The notes under the pieces: generated by a model
Databases searched by the model: none
Told to the model about the DNA's origin: nothing
Seen by the model: the letters and a program-made list of their open reading frames with translations, nothing else
DNA from: B1Sed10-231 sp046483385
GTDB lineage: Bacteria; Planctomycetota; Brocadiia; SM23-32
Assembly (NCBI GenBank): GCA_046483385.1
Contig: JAWODG010000152.1
Coordinates: 1-64,000 of the forward strand
DNA length: 64,000 nt
Reading direction: 5' to 3'
Shown: positions 56,041 through 63,312 of the stretch, one piece after another
Layout of the letters: each line of letters begins with the position of its first letter
Position numbering within the stretch: the stretch's first letter is position 1
Program-made: the position numbers and the translations under genes

Positions 56041-57381
56041 GTGCCGGGACTGTCTACCATTGTGTCCGCCGTGCGCTCGGTCCTCTGCTACCGGCGTCTA
56101 CGGCCGCGGCAGTTGCAGGCCCACCGCGACCGGGCCGTCCGGCGACTGATCCGGCATGCCTACGGGAAGGTGCCTTACTACCGGCGCCTGATGGACGGAC
56201 AAGGCGTCCGCCCGGAGGACATCCGCGGTGCGGCGGACCTCTGCCGGATTCCGGTGACCGACCGGAACACGCTTCAGGAGTTGGCTCCCGATGAGATCAC
56301 CGCGCGCGGAACTAGCCCCGACCGACTCAAGAGAACACGCACGAGTGGAGCCACCGGCAAGCCAATCTCCATCCGCCGCACGTGGTGGGAACAGCGCCTT
56401 CACAGTCTGTTCTGGCTCCGCGCGCGGCACTACTTTGGTCTGCGGCCCACTGATCGCGTCGCCTCCATCTCCTTCATACGCAGCGGACCCGGCCACGGCC
56501 TGCAGTTGCACCAGATACCGCTGCGGGCGCTGGGCCTTTACCGCAAGCACCGCATCGACTGCTGCCTGCAGGCCGACGAGATCGCGGACGCCCTCTACGA
56601 GCTGCGTCCCGACTGGGTCGGGGGTCAGGCCGGGGCGGTGGCACGTGTCGGGCGGTTTCTCATGGAGGACCCGCGACCGCCGCTCCGCCCGCGGGCCGTG
56701 GCGGCGGGAGGCCAGATGATCACCCCGGGCATCCGCCGCGATATCGTCCACGGCTTCGACGCTCCCTTCTTTACAGCCTATGCCAGTCACGAGTTCGGGC
56801 TGATAGCGTGGGAATGCGAACAGACCGGGGAGCTGCACGTCTGCGACGACAGCCTGGTCCTCGAACTTCTGCAGGACGGGCGGCCCGTGGGGCCCGGCGA
56901 GCGCGGGGAGGTGGTGGGCACCGACCTGCTCTCCTACGCAATGCCTTTCATTCGCTACTCTCTCGGCGACCTTGCCGTCAGGGGAGGCTCCGCCTGTCCG
57001 TGTGGACTGCCCTTCAGCACCATCGAGCGGATCGAGGGGCGGACGGTCGATTTCTTCCCCTTGCCCGACGGCCGAACGCTTCATCCCTATCGTGTGGTTG
57101 GCGCATTCCTGGATATCGCGCCCTGGGTCCGTCGCTATCAACTGGTGCAGGAGGCGACCGACCGGATATGGCTCCGGATCGTGCCCTACCGAACGCCCAC
57201 GCCCGAACAACTCGAGCGTGTGGATGGCAAGATTCGGCCCATCCTCGGACCGGAGGTGGATTTCCGCATCGAGCTTACCGACGACCCCGACATTCCGCCG
57301 GGCGAGAAGTACCGGATTCTGCGCTCTCGCGTGACCGAAGCCGTGGACGGCTCCACAGAAACGCAGGGGGCCGGCGACTGA
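56041..57381 (+). CDS. PaaK/CapK-like adenylate-forming enzyme
   Basis: 446 residues, GTG start with AGGGGG six bases upstream. HAYGKVPYYRRLMDGQGVRP, IPVTDRNTLQE and RTSGATGKPISI (about 100-111, the adenylation phosphate loop) match the phenylacetate-CoA-ligase/CapK/coenzyme F390 synthetase family; YASHEFGLIAWECEQTGELH and ERGEVVGTDL follow as in its substrate and ATP sites. Such enzymes adenylate a carboxylate for thioester or amide formation. The usual phenylacetate-binding residues are not obvious, so the acid is unknown. Its stop overlaps the ATP-grasp start by one base. Confidence 0.83.
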   Translation: MPGLSTIVSAVRSVLCYRRLRPRQLQAHRDRAVRRLIRHAYGKVPYYRRLMDGQGVRPEDIRGAADLCRIPVTDRNTLQELAPDEITARGTSPDRLKRTRTSGATGKPISIRRTWWEQRLHSLFWLRARHYFGLRPTDRVASISFIRSGPGHGLQLHQIPLRALGLYRKHRIDCCLQADEIADALYELRPDWVGGQAGAVARVGRFLMEDPRPPLRPRAVAAGGQMITPGIRRDIVHGFDAPFFTAYASHEFGLIAWECEQTGELHVCDDSLVLELLQDGRPVGPGERGEVVGTDLLSYAMPFIRYSLGDLAVRGGSACPCGLPFSTIERIEGRTVDFFPLPDGRTLHPYRVVGAFLDIAPWVRRYQLVQEATDRIWLRIVPYRTPTPEQLERVDGKIRPILGPEVDFRIELTDDPDIPPGEKYRILRSRVTEAVDGSTETQGAGD

Positions 57382-58772
57382 TGTCTCAGAGGCCAGCTCC
57401 AAGCGCCAGCAACCCCCCGCTTACCCCCGACCCCTATCCGGGCCAAGCGGATACGGTGCGCGTCTTCCTCCACGGCATAATGTCCAGCCCCAACAGCTCC
57501 GGGCTGGAGGATGTCCTGACCTGCCTACCGGGTTACGCGGAGCGGGCACTTCTCGTCGCACGCCCTTGGGACGTCGTTTGCCTCCATTCTCCTCCGGACT
57601 CTGACTTCCTCGATTACCTGCGCAGCCTCGGCGTAGGGCCCGAGCCCGGGCGCGTGGTTTCGCCCACTGCCGAAGGGCCGACGCTGGCCGACCGTCTGGT
57701 CCGCGACAAAGACGCCGTTGCCCGGATTGCCCGACTGATAGGGGGTCGACCGGCGCTGCTGGACTCTTTCTACGCCTCTCCCGCCGAGATTCGGCTGGCA
57801 AGGATGCTCGAGGCCGAGCTTGGCCGATCCGTCCCGACGCTCGGCGGCCCGCCGGACGTGGCCCTGCGCGTCTATTACAAGCACATCGTACGGCGCGCGG
57901 CCCTCCGGCTGGGCATACCCGTGGCCCCCGGCGAAGTCGTGGAGCTGCCGACCGATCCGGATGGCTCCCCGTCGGACGTGGAGCCCCTGCGCCGCGCCGT
58001 TCAGCGCCACCTGGACCGGACGGGCCGCGTGATAGTTCGCGGGGCCCTCGGCGCGTCCGGCTGCGCCACGCACGTCATCAACAGTTCGCCCGGTTCCCTG
58101 TCCAGCGCGCTCGAAGCGGTCAGAGCGCAGAATGTCAACAGCACCTTCGTCGTCAACGTCATGTTCGACCTGACGGCCTCTCCCAACGTGCAGTTCTTCA
58201 TAGCGCCTGATGATGGCGCCATCACTACGCTGGCCCTCACCGACCAGCGGTTCGACCGGACCGGCCGCTACGACGGCAACATCTATCCGGCCCCGGTGCG
58301 TAACGCTGAAGCCATGGTTCGGGCTGTCCGCAAGGTGGCCGCCTGGCTGCGCGACGCCGGTTACCGCGGCCTGGGCGGCTGCGATTTCTGTGAGTACCGG
58401 GAACCCGCGACCGGCGAGATTCGGTGGTTCCTGGCGGAATTGAACGCGCGCATCAACGGCGCGACGTACCCCATGGCGCTCGCCGGGCATCTGAACCGGC
58501 GCGCCGAAGCCCAAGGTCACCCGACCGTCGGAGCGTTCCTGACGGGCAGCGTGCAAAGCACCGCTCCCTCCTTCGGCGAGCTGCTCGAAGACCTGGAGGG
58601 CTTCCTCTTCCGGCTCGCGGAGGCGCGTGGCATCGTGCCCCATAGTGCGGCCATGCTACCGGAAGGCAAGTTCAACATCGTCGTGCTCGGACGCACGCGT
58701 GGCGAAGTTGAGGAGATACACAGGGATTTCTGCGGTGCGTGGGAGTGCGAGAGGAGCCGCTACAACTCGTGA
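57381..58772 (+). CDS. ATP-grasp ligase, PGM1-like with pre-ATP-grasp domain
   Basis: 463 residues. The N-terminal part (VRVFLHGIMSSPNSSGLEDV, RALLVARPWDVVCLHSPPDS) resembles the pre-ATP-grasp domain of peptide ligases of the pheganomycin PGM1 type. The ATP-grasp part has VIVRGALGASGCATHVI (nucleotide-binding strands) and ELNARINGATYP with Mg-binding Glu353 and Asn355. The end (GIVPHSAAMLPEGKFNIVVL) resembles the PGM1 C-terminal domain. These enzymes join a carboxylate to an amine via an acyl phosphate. It is coupled to the CapK-like gene. The subfamily call is by pattern only. Confidence 0.7.
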   Translation: MSQRPAPSASNPPLTPDPYPGQADTVRVFLHGIMSSPNSSGLEDVLTCLPGYAERALLVARPWDVVCLHSPPDSDFLDYLRSLGVGPEPGRVVSPTAEGPTLADRLVRDKDAVARIARLIGGRPALLDSFYASPAEIRLARMLEAELGRSVPTLGGPPDVALRVYYKHIVRRAALRLGIPVAPGEVVELPTDPDGSPSDVEPLRRAVQRHLDRTGRVIVRGALGASGCATHVINSSPGSLSSALEAVRAQNVNSTFVVNVMFDLTASPNVQFFIAPDDGAITTLALTDQRFDRTGRYDGNIYPAPVRNAEAMVRAVRKVAAWLRDAGYRGLGGCDFCEYREPATGEIRWFLAELNARINGATYPMALAGHLNRRAEAQGHPTVGAFLTGSVQSTAPSFGELLEDLEGFLFRLAEARGIVPHSAAMLPEGKFNIVVLGRTRGEVEEIHRDFCGAWECERSRYNS

Positions 58773-59557
58773 CCCCCGCGCGCGGGCACCAGGTAGGCGC
58801 GGCGGGAGACCTCCTGGAAGTCCAGCTTCTCGGCCACGCGGAGCGACGCATAATTGTCCTCCGTGCTGCTCCACACGGGCGTCCTTCCGTTCTCCTGCGC
58901 CCAGCGCGCCACAAGGGAAGCCGCGGCGGTAGCGAAGCCCCGGTTCCGCCACGGCGGCAAGGTCACCGCACCGATTTCGGCGTGTCGCGCGGTCAGGGCA
59001 TAGGTCTGAGCAATGGCGACGACGTGGCCGGCGATCACCGCGGCCGCTGCCCCGCCCTGCTGCAGCAATCGCTCGACCCCTCCGAAGGCGTTCTGGCTCA
59101 GCTCGGGGTCGGCGCCGGCCAGAAGCTCCGCGTCCGCTTCGCTCAACATGCGCACGACGGAATGAGGACGGGGACGAACGGGCCGGTTCAGCGTGTGGTA
59201 TATCTCGCCGTAGACGTGGACGTCACACTCCATGTGGACGCGCATCACATCCTCCAGCGCCAGCATAATGGGGGCAGCCACGTTGATGCACTGCCAGCCG
59301 TCAACGCAGCAGAGCACGTCCCAGAGAATCCTCGGATCGTCCCCCCATCCGTATGGCTCGCCGGGGCGAAAGGACAGTTGCACGACGGCGGCCTCCGGCC
59401 GGTCCGGAGGCCCGGCCGCCCAGGCCTCGCAGCAGCCGCGCCGCAGCATGTGCACGGCCATGGCGGTCTCCGGCGTGTCGCCCAGGGCCCGGGCCAGGCA
59501 CAGACGCCCCTCGGGACCCAGAGGCCGGTATTCCGCCGACTCAATCGAATAGGACAC
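58760..59557 (-). CDS. GNAT-family acetyltransferase
   Basis: 265 residues. The C-terminal half has the GNAT acetyl-CoA motif in ARHAEIGAVTLPPWRNRGFA and TAAASLVARWAQENG, followed by VWSSTEDNYASLRVAEKLDF, the typical N-x-x-S-x-x-V/L-x-x-x-x-G/D-F ending. The N-terminal half is a second, degenerate domain. GGGAGGG six bases before GTG 59557 favours that start; ATG 59581, preceded by AGGA, would add eight residues. The last 13 bases overlap the 3' end of the convergent ATP-grasp gene. It might acetylate a product of that pair, but its strand and promoter are separate. Confidence 0.82.
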   Translation of the reverse strand: MSYSIESAEYRPLGPEGRLCLARALGDTPETAMAVHMLRRGCCEAWAAGPPDRPEAAVVQLSFRPGEPYGWGDDPRILWDVLCCVDGWQCINVAAPIMLALEDVMRVHMECDVHVYGEIYHTLNRPVRPRPHSVVRMLSEADAELLAGADPELSQNAFGGVERLLQQGGAAAAVIAGHVVAIAQTYALTARHAEIGAVTLPPWRNRGFATAAASLVARWAQENGRTPVWSSTEDNYASLRVAEKLDFQEVSRRAYLVPARGGHEL

Positions 59558-59708
59558 TCCCCGCCCTCCCTCCAGCGACATGCGTTCCTGCCGGCGCCCC
59601 TCCGCAAAGCGCCGTGCCCCACACCGCCCGGGGTGGACAGAGTATAGCGCAGCGGGGCACAGAAAGGAACCCCAAAAATGGCACACGGTTTACAGGCCGT
59701 CCTCCCCC

Positions 59709-59738
59709 TTGCAAGCGGACCGGCCCGTGAGGTACACA
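59709..59738 (+). promoter_or_regulatory. Weak promoter candidate for mreC
   Basis: TTGCAA, an 18-base spacer and TACACA, 39 bases before the mreC start. The -10 box is poor. On the opposite strand TATACT (59646-59641) may be the -10 of the GNAT gene. Confidence 0.25.
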
Positions 59739-59776
59739 TGGTGACGTCACTGTCCCGCCGTCTCTGACCCGCGAGC

Positions 59777-60634
59777 ATGCTCATGGCAAGATCCACCGGC
59801 TCCCGATGGGCACGTCTCAGGCTCCTGCTGAGCCTGCTCGCGGTGGCCGCCTTCCTGTTCCTGATGCCGGCACGGTTTACGGCCCCATTGAGGGTTCTTT
59901 TCACCGAGGTCACCGGTCCGGTGGAGACCCCCCTCTACCAGGCGTCCGGCCGGGCCCTGTCCGCCTCCGGCACGCTGACGGAGATGTTCATGCGAGAGGA
60001 CCGGGAGCGGGCGCTGGCCCGGGAGCTGGAGAGTTTGCGCAACCGCAACGCGCGCCTGCAGGAAGAGTTGCTGCGGCGCCAGATGCGCCTGGACGATGTC
60101 GAGAAACTGGAACTCAAGCAGTTCGCCTTCCGGGCCCTACACGCGCCGGTCAGCGCCTACGACACCACGGCCACGTCGCGCAGCGTCGCGGTCCGAGCGG
60201 GCACCTCAGACGGGGTCGAGGAGGGCCAGGCCGCCGCGGCCTTCGGCGCCATGGTCGGCATCGTCCGGGAGGTCGGCCCCTACCAGTGCCGCGTGCGGCT
60301 GATTACCGACCCACGCAGCGTGGTTCCCTGTCGGATGCCCCAAACGCGGGCCCTCTGCCTGGTAGTGGGCACGGGGACCGACACCTGCCGGGTCGAATGG
60401 GTGGAGCGGGACGCCTTCATCGAGAAGGGTGACGTGCTGTCGGCCACGTCGCTGGAAGTCGAGCCGGCGCCGGGGCTGATGCTGCCCGATGGACTGCCGG
60501 TCGCCACGGTCCAGGCGGTCGCGCCCGACGAGATGCGGCCGCTTTTCTACAAGGTGGACGCGGCGCCGCGTGTAGATCTGGCGCGACTGGAAGAGGTGGA
60601 CATCCTCATCCCCGAGGGGCCGCAGCCTGACTGA
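59777..60634 (+). CDS. mreC: Rod shape-determining protein MreC-like
   Basis: 285 residues. A cytoplasmic basic N-terminus (MLMARSTGSRWARLRL), one transmembrane helix (LLSLLAVAAFLFLMPARF), a coiled coil (about 70-115; DRERALARELESLRNRNARL) and a beta-rich periplasmic domain with SVAVRAGTSDGVEEGQAAAAF, GIVREVGPYQCRVRLITDP and DLARLEEVDILIPEG at the end give the order and length of MreC. MreC links cell-wall synthases to the cytoskeleton. Unusually, no mreB lies before it and no mreD, pbp2 or rodA after it. ATG 59783 is an alternative start. Confidence 0.85.
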   Translation: MLMARSTGSRWARLRLLLSLLAVAAFLFLMPARFTAPLRVLFTEVTGPVETPLYQASGRALSASGTLTEMFMREDRERALARELESLRNRNARLQEELLRRQMRLDDVEKLELKQFAFRALHAPVSAYDTTATSRSVAVRAGTSDGVEEGQAAAAFGAMVGIVREVGPYQCRVRLITDPRSVVPCRMPQTRALCLVVGTGTDTCRVEWVERDAFIEKGDVLSATSLEVEPAPGLMLPDGLPVATVQAVAPDEMRPLFYKVDAAPRVDLARLEEVDILIPEGPQPD

Positions 60635-60730
60635 CCGGCCGCATCTGGCCGGCTCGTGTGTGGAGGCCCCCAGGGCCCAACGACCGGAACGGCGAAGGTG
60701 AATAAGAGCACGAAGATGACCAACGACGGA

Positions 60731-60826
60731 CAGCCACACACCGTCCGGACCGTGGCAACGCTCGCGCGGGTGACGCACCGGGTCGGAGATGCTTCGGCCA
60801 GCAGTAAGCCTCGCCTCAGCGTGACA
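60731..60826. repeat. Dispersed repeat (family B), copy 3
   Basis: GGACCGTGGCAACGC, the core GGGTCGGAGAT (60780-60790) and the end TCAGCGTGAC (60816-60825) align to the two copies at 49441 and 49599. The gap 60635-60945 (311 bases) also holds a short hairpin CCGGCC/GGCCGG (60635-60640, 60647-60652) but no gene. Confidence 0.65.
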
Positions 60827-60901
60827 CCCACCGGGCCATAACCCCTGTGACCGACCGCCCCGGGAGTCGGGGACAGCAACAGGTGCGCGCCGTCAGCCAT
60901 A

Positions 60902-60924
60902 CGGCGAGCAAGCGCATGAAGGGA
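60902..60924. repeat. Repeat tail (shared with family A)
   Basis: CGGCGAGCAAGCGCATGAAG matches the tails at 31639 and 49887 (CGGCGAGCAAG then a CACGAGG-like end). It ends 21 bases from the stop of the minus-strand glycosidase; no family A hairpins accompany it. Confidence 0.6.
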
Positions 60925-60945
60925 CGGCAGACCGCACAACGGTCC

Positions 60946-63204
60946 TCAGGTCACTTTCACGGAGCAGCGGCCTCGCCCGGGAAACTGGATCCAGGTGCGG
61001 CCCTCGGCCTCGTGCCGCTCGGTCTCCACGGCTCCCCCCGCCGCATCTCGCACGGTCACGGTCCGAGCCTCGGCGCCGCGGAAGGCCAGCACGTTTCTCC
61101 CGTGGGCCTCAACATCGTAGGAGGTCCCGCTCGCGTCCCGCTTGACTGCGTTCAGCCGGACGGTGGACTCGACCAGCAGCGGCTCTTCCGCCGGCGGCCC
61201 GGCCCGTACCTCGACCTCGTTCGCGCCGTCCCGCAACAGGTCCTCGGGCACCTGCAGCGACCCCGGCACGTCCAGGCCGTTCACGCGCAGGGTGGCCGAC
61301 TCCCCTTTGCCCATGAACGTGACGTGCAGCGAGGAACCGCGATACCTGTACTCGGCGATTTCTTCCAGCGTGTCGTTGGCCCTCACGGCCAGTCCGAACG
61401 GCAACCGCCGCAGCCCCAGCCCGGTCATCGTCGCCAGCCACGGCCCGACGCTGAACGCCTGCGGCCGCACGTCGTGGTAGGGATGCCCGTCCTCGATCCC
61501 TATCTTCTCCACCACGGTGTTCGGCATGGCCAGGTACTCGCCCGGCCGGTAGGACTCCTGCGCGGCCATCTCGGCCGTCCGCATCACGTCCGCTTCATCG
61601 AACCAGTCCGGGTCCAGCGACGCCAGCAGGGAGAACAGCCCGGCCAGGAAGTAGCCCTCCGGCTCCTCCATCGCGCGGTCATACATCGCGCGCCGGATGC
61701 CGGGCATCCGCCACGGCTCCGGCACGAACGGCGTCAGGGACAATCCCCACACGTAGTCGGTCACGTCCAGCCCGTAGGGCCCCGCGCGGAGAATCTCGCC
61801 CTCGGCCGTCAGCAGGTCGCCGTAGTCCGGCAGTCCGTCGCCGAAGAACGGCGCCATTCGCTCGGCCAGCGCGTCGGCCTTTTGGAGGTATTCGTCCGCC
61901 GAACCCCCGGTTTCCATCGTCGCCAGCATGGCGTATGAGGCGTAGGAAAAAAGATTTATGTAGACATCATAGGATCGCCGGACGGACTCACCCTCATAGA
62001 AGCAGTCCTGGCGTGCGGTCGGCTTGCCCACGGCGTTGTCGTGGCCGTCCCCGCGGGAGCCGGGCAAGGGCGATTCCCCCCGATGCCAGCGCCCGAACAG
62101 ACCCACGTCGTCGTCGAACGCGTATCGCTCCAGCCAGTCCATGGCGTCCTCGAGCACGGCCAGATTCTCCCCGGTCACGAACCGGTCGTCGCCGGTCTGC
62201 GTCCACGCGGTGAACGCCGACCAGATGGCGTAGAAGACGCCGTCCTCCTCCCACTTGGTTATCCTCCGATTGACCAGTTGGAGGAAGGTGCGCCCTTCCG
62301 GTTCTTCGTCCTCGACCACGGTGGGGTTGGCCAGCAGGAAGTCCGTCCACAGGCCCAGCGGCTCCGGCGCGCCGGAGTGGGCGTTGAAGCATTCGATGAT
62401 GGCGCCGTCCCGCACCCAGATCAGGTAGTAGATGCGGTTGATGGCCGCGCGCACCGCGCCGGAGGCGTCCTGCATGGCCAGCAGCACGCGGCGGTTCAGA
62501 TCCAGCAGCCGCTGCATTTTGGGCCGCCCCTTGAGCCGGAACGTTCCGGGCGCGAGAGCCGTCTCGATCTTCTCATCGTTCTCCGTGATCAGTTCATCCG
62601 CCGTGCCGCTGACCGCTTCGCGCGCCATCTGCCGGACCGGTCCGCTCTCCAGTTCGCCGGCGACGGCCAGCAACTGGCCGGGCGCCAGTTCCGCCCGGGC
62701 GTAGGTGCTTCGTCCCTCGTCCAGAACGAGCTGATGGCGGAACGAACCGGCGCCCTCCCCCAACGCCGCGGCAAAGCTGAAAGTGCGGCCCCGGTCGGGA
62801 TGCCGCACCTCGAACAGGTCCGCCTCCCGCGCCACGGCCGTGTCCGCCTTGTCGGACTTGAAGTCCACGGCCTGCGGCGCGTCGCACCACAGGACCACGC
62901 CGGGCCGGTCGTAGAGCGACAGCACGTGGAGCGCCTGCCCCTCGAAGCGCACCGTGCTGTGGAACGGGTCGTAGTCGCAGCCCTCGAACCGGTCGGCGGA
63001 CAGGCCCGGCAGCGTGATGCGGTCGAAGAGCCGCGTGTGGTCGTCCCGGCACGAGAAGTTCCTGTCCCGGTAGTCGAGGGACTCGCCGGCGCGCGGCGAT
63101 ATCCAGAGTTCCAGCAGGCCCTCCCGGTCGAAGTTCAGCTCGATCCGCACGCCCATGCGGTTATGCATCAGGATGGTCTTGCCCGGCAGGTCGTAAACAG
63201 TCAT
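60946..63204 (-). CDS. Six-hairpin (alpha/alpha)6-barrel glycosidase-like protein
   Basis: 752 residues from MTVYDLPGKTILM, with GAGAGGG seven bases upstream. The N-terminal 240 residues are beta-rich. The helical barrel begins near 260 (MQRLLDLNRRVLLAMQ) and has NRIYYLIWVRDGAIIECFNA, the W-x-R-D-x-A element of glucoamylase/GH15-, GH63- and GH65-type barrels, then WSAFTAWTQTGDDRF, FYEGESVRRSYDVYINLF and a C-terminal beta domain. The catalytic acids cannot be fixed by eye. No signal peptide, so a cytoplasmic or periplasmic oligosaccharide hydrolase or phosphorylase is possible. Confidence 0.72.
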   Translation of the reverse strand: MTVYDLPGKTILMHNRMGVRIELNFDREGLLELWISPRAGESLDYRDRNFSCRDDHTRLFDRITLPGLSADRFEGCDYDPFHSTVRFEGQALHVLSLYDRPGVVLWCDAPQAVDFKSDKADTAVAREADLFEVRHPDRGRTFSFAAALGEGAGSFRHQLVLDEGRSTYARAELAPGQLLAVAGELESGPVRQMAREAVSGTADELITENDEKIETALAPGTFRLKGRPKMQRLLDLNRRVLLAMQDASGAVRAAINRIYYLIWVRDGAIIECFNAHSGAPEPLGLWTDFLLANPTVVEDEEPEGRTFLQLVNRRITKWEEDGVFYAIWSAFTAWTQTGDDRFVTGENLAVLEDAMDWLERYAFDDDVGLFGRWHRGESPLPGSRGDGHDNAVGKPTARQDCFYEGESVRRSYDVYINLFSYASYAMLATMETGGSADEYLQKADALAERMAPFFGDGLPDYGDLLTAEGEILRAGPYGLDVTDYVWGLSLTPFVPEPWRMPGIRRAMYDRAMEEPEGYFLAGLFSLLASLDPDWFDEADVMRTAEMAAQESYRPGEYLAMPNTVVEKIGIEDGHPYHDVRPQAFSVGPWLATMTGLGLRRLPFGLAVRANDTLEEIAEYRYRGSSLHVTFMGKGESATLRVNGLDVPGSLQVPEDLLRDGANEVEVRAGPPAEEPLLVESTVRLNAVKRDASGTSYDVEAHGRNVLAFRGAEARTVTVRDAAGGAVETERHEAEGRTWIQFPGRGRCSVKVT

Positions 63205-63312
63205 GGATTGCCCTCTCAGCCATATCTTGCGGCGAGGAACCCTCAGCCTACCAGCAAAGAAGCACGTGGCCAACTCGCCGCCGGGACCGCGGTTCTTGTC
63301 ATTCTGCCACCG

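Noticed and set aside
55964..56149. GTG-start frame of 61 codons preceded by GAGGTG, considered as a RiPP precursor for the CapK/ATP-grasp pair
   Set aside because: It overlaps the promoter and the first 100 bases of the CapK gene in another frame, and its sequence has no leader/core pattern.
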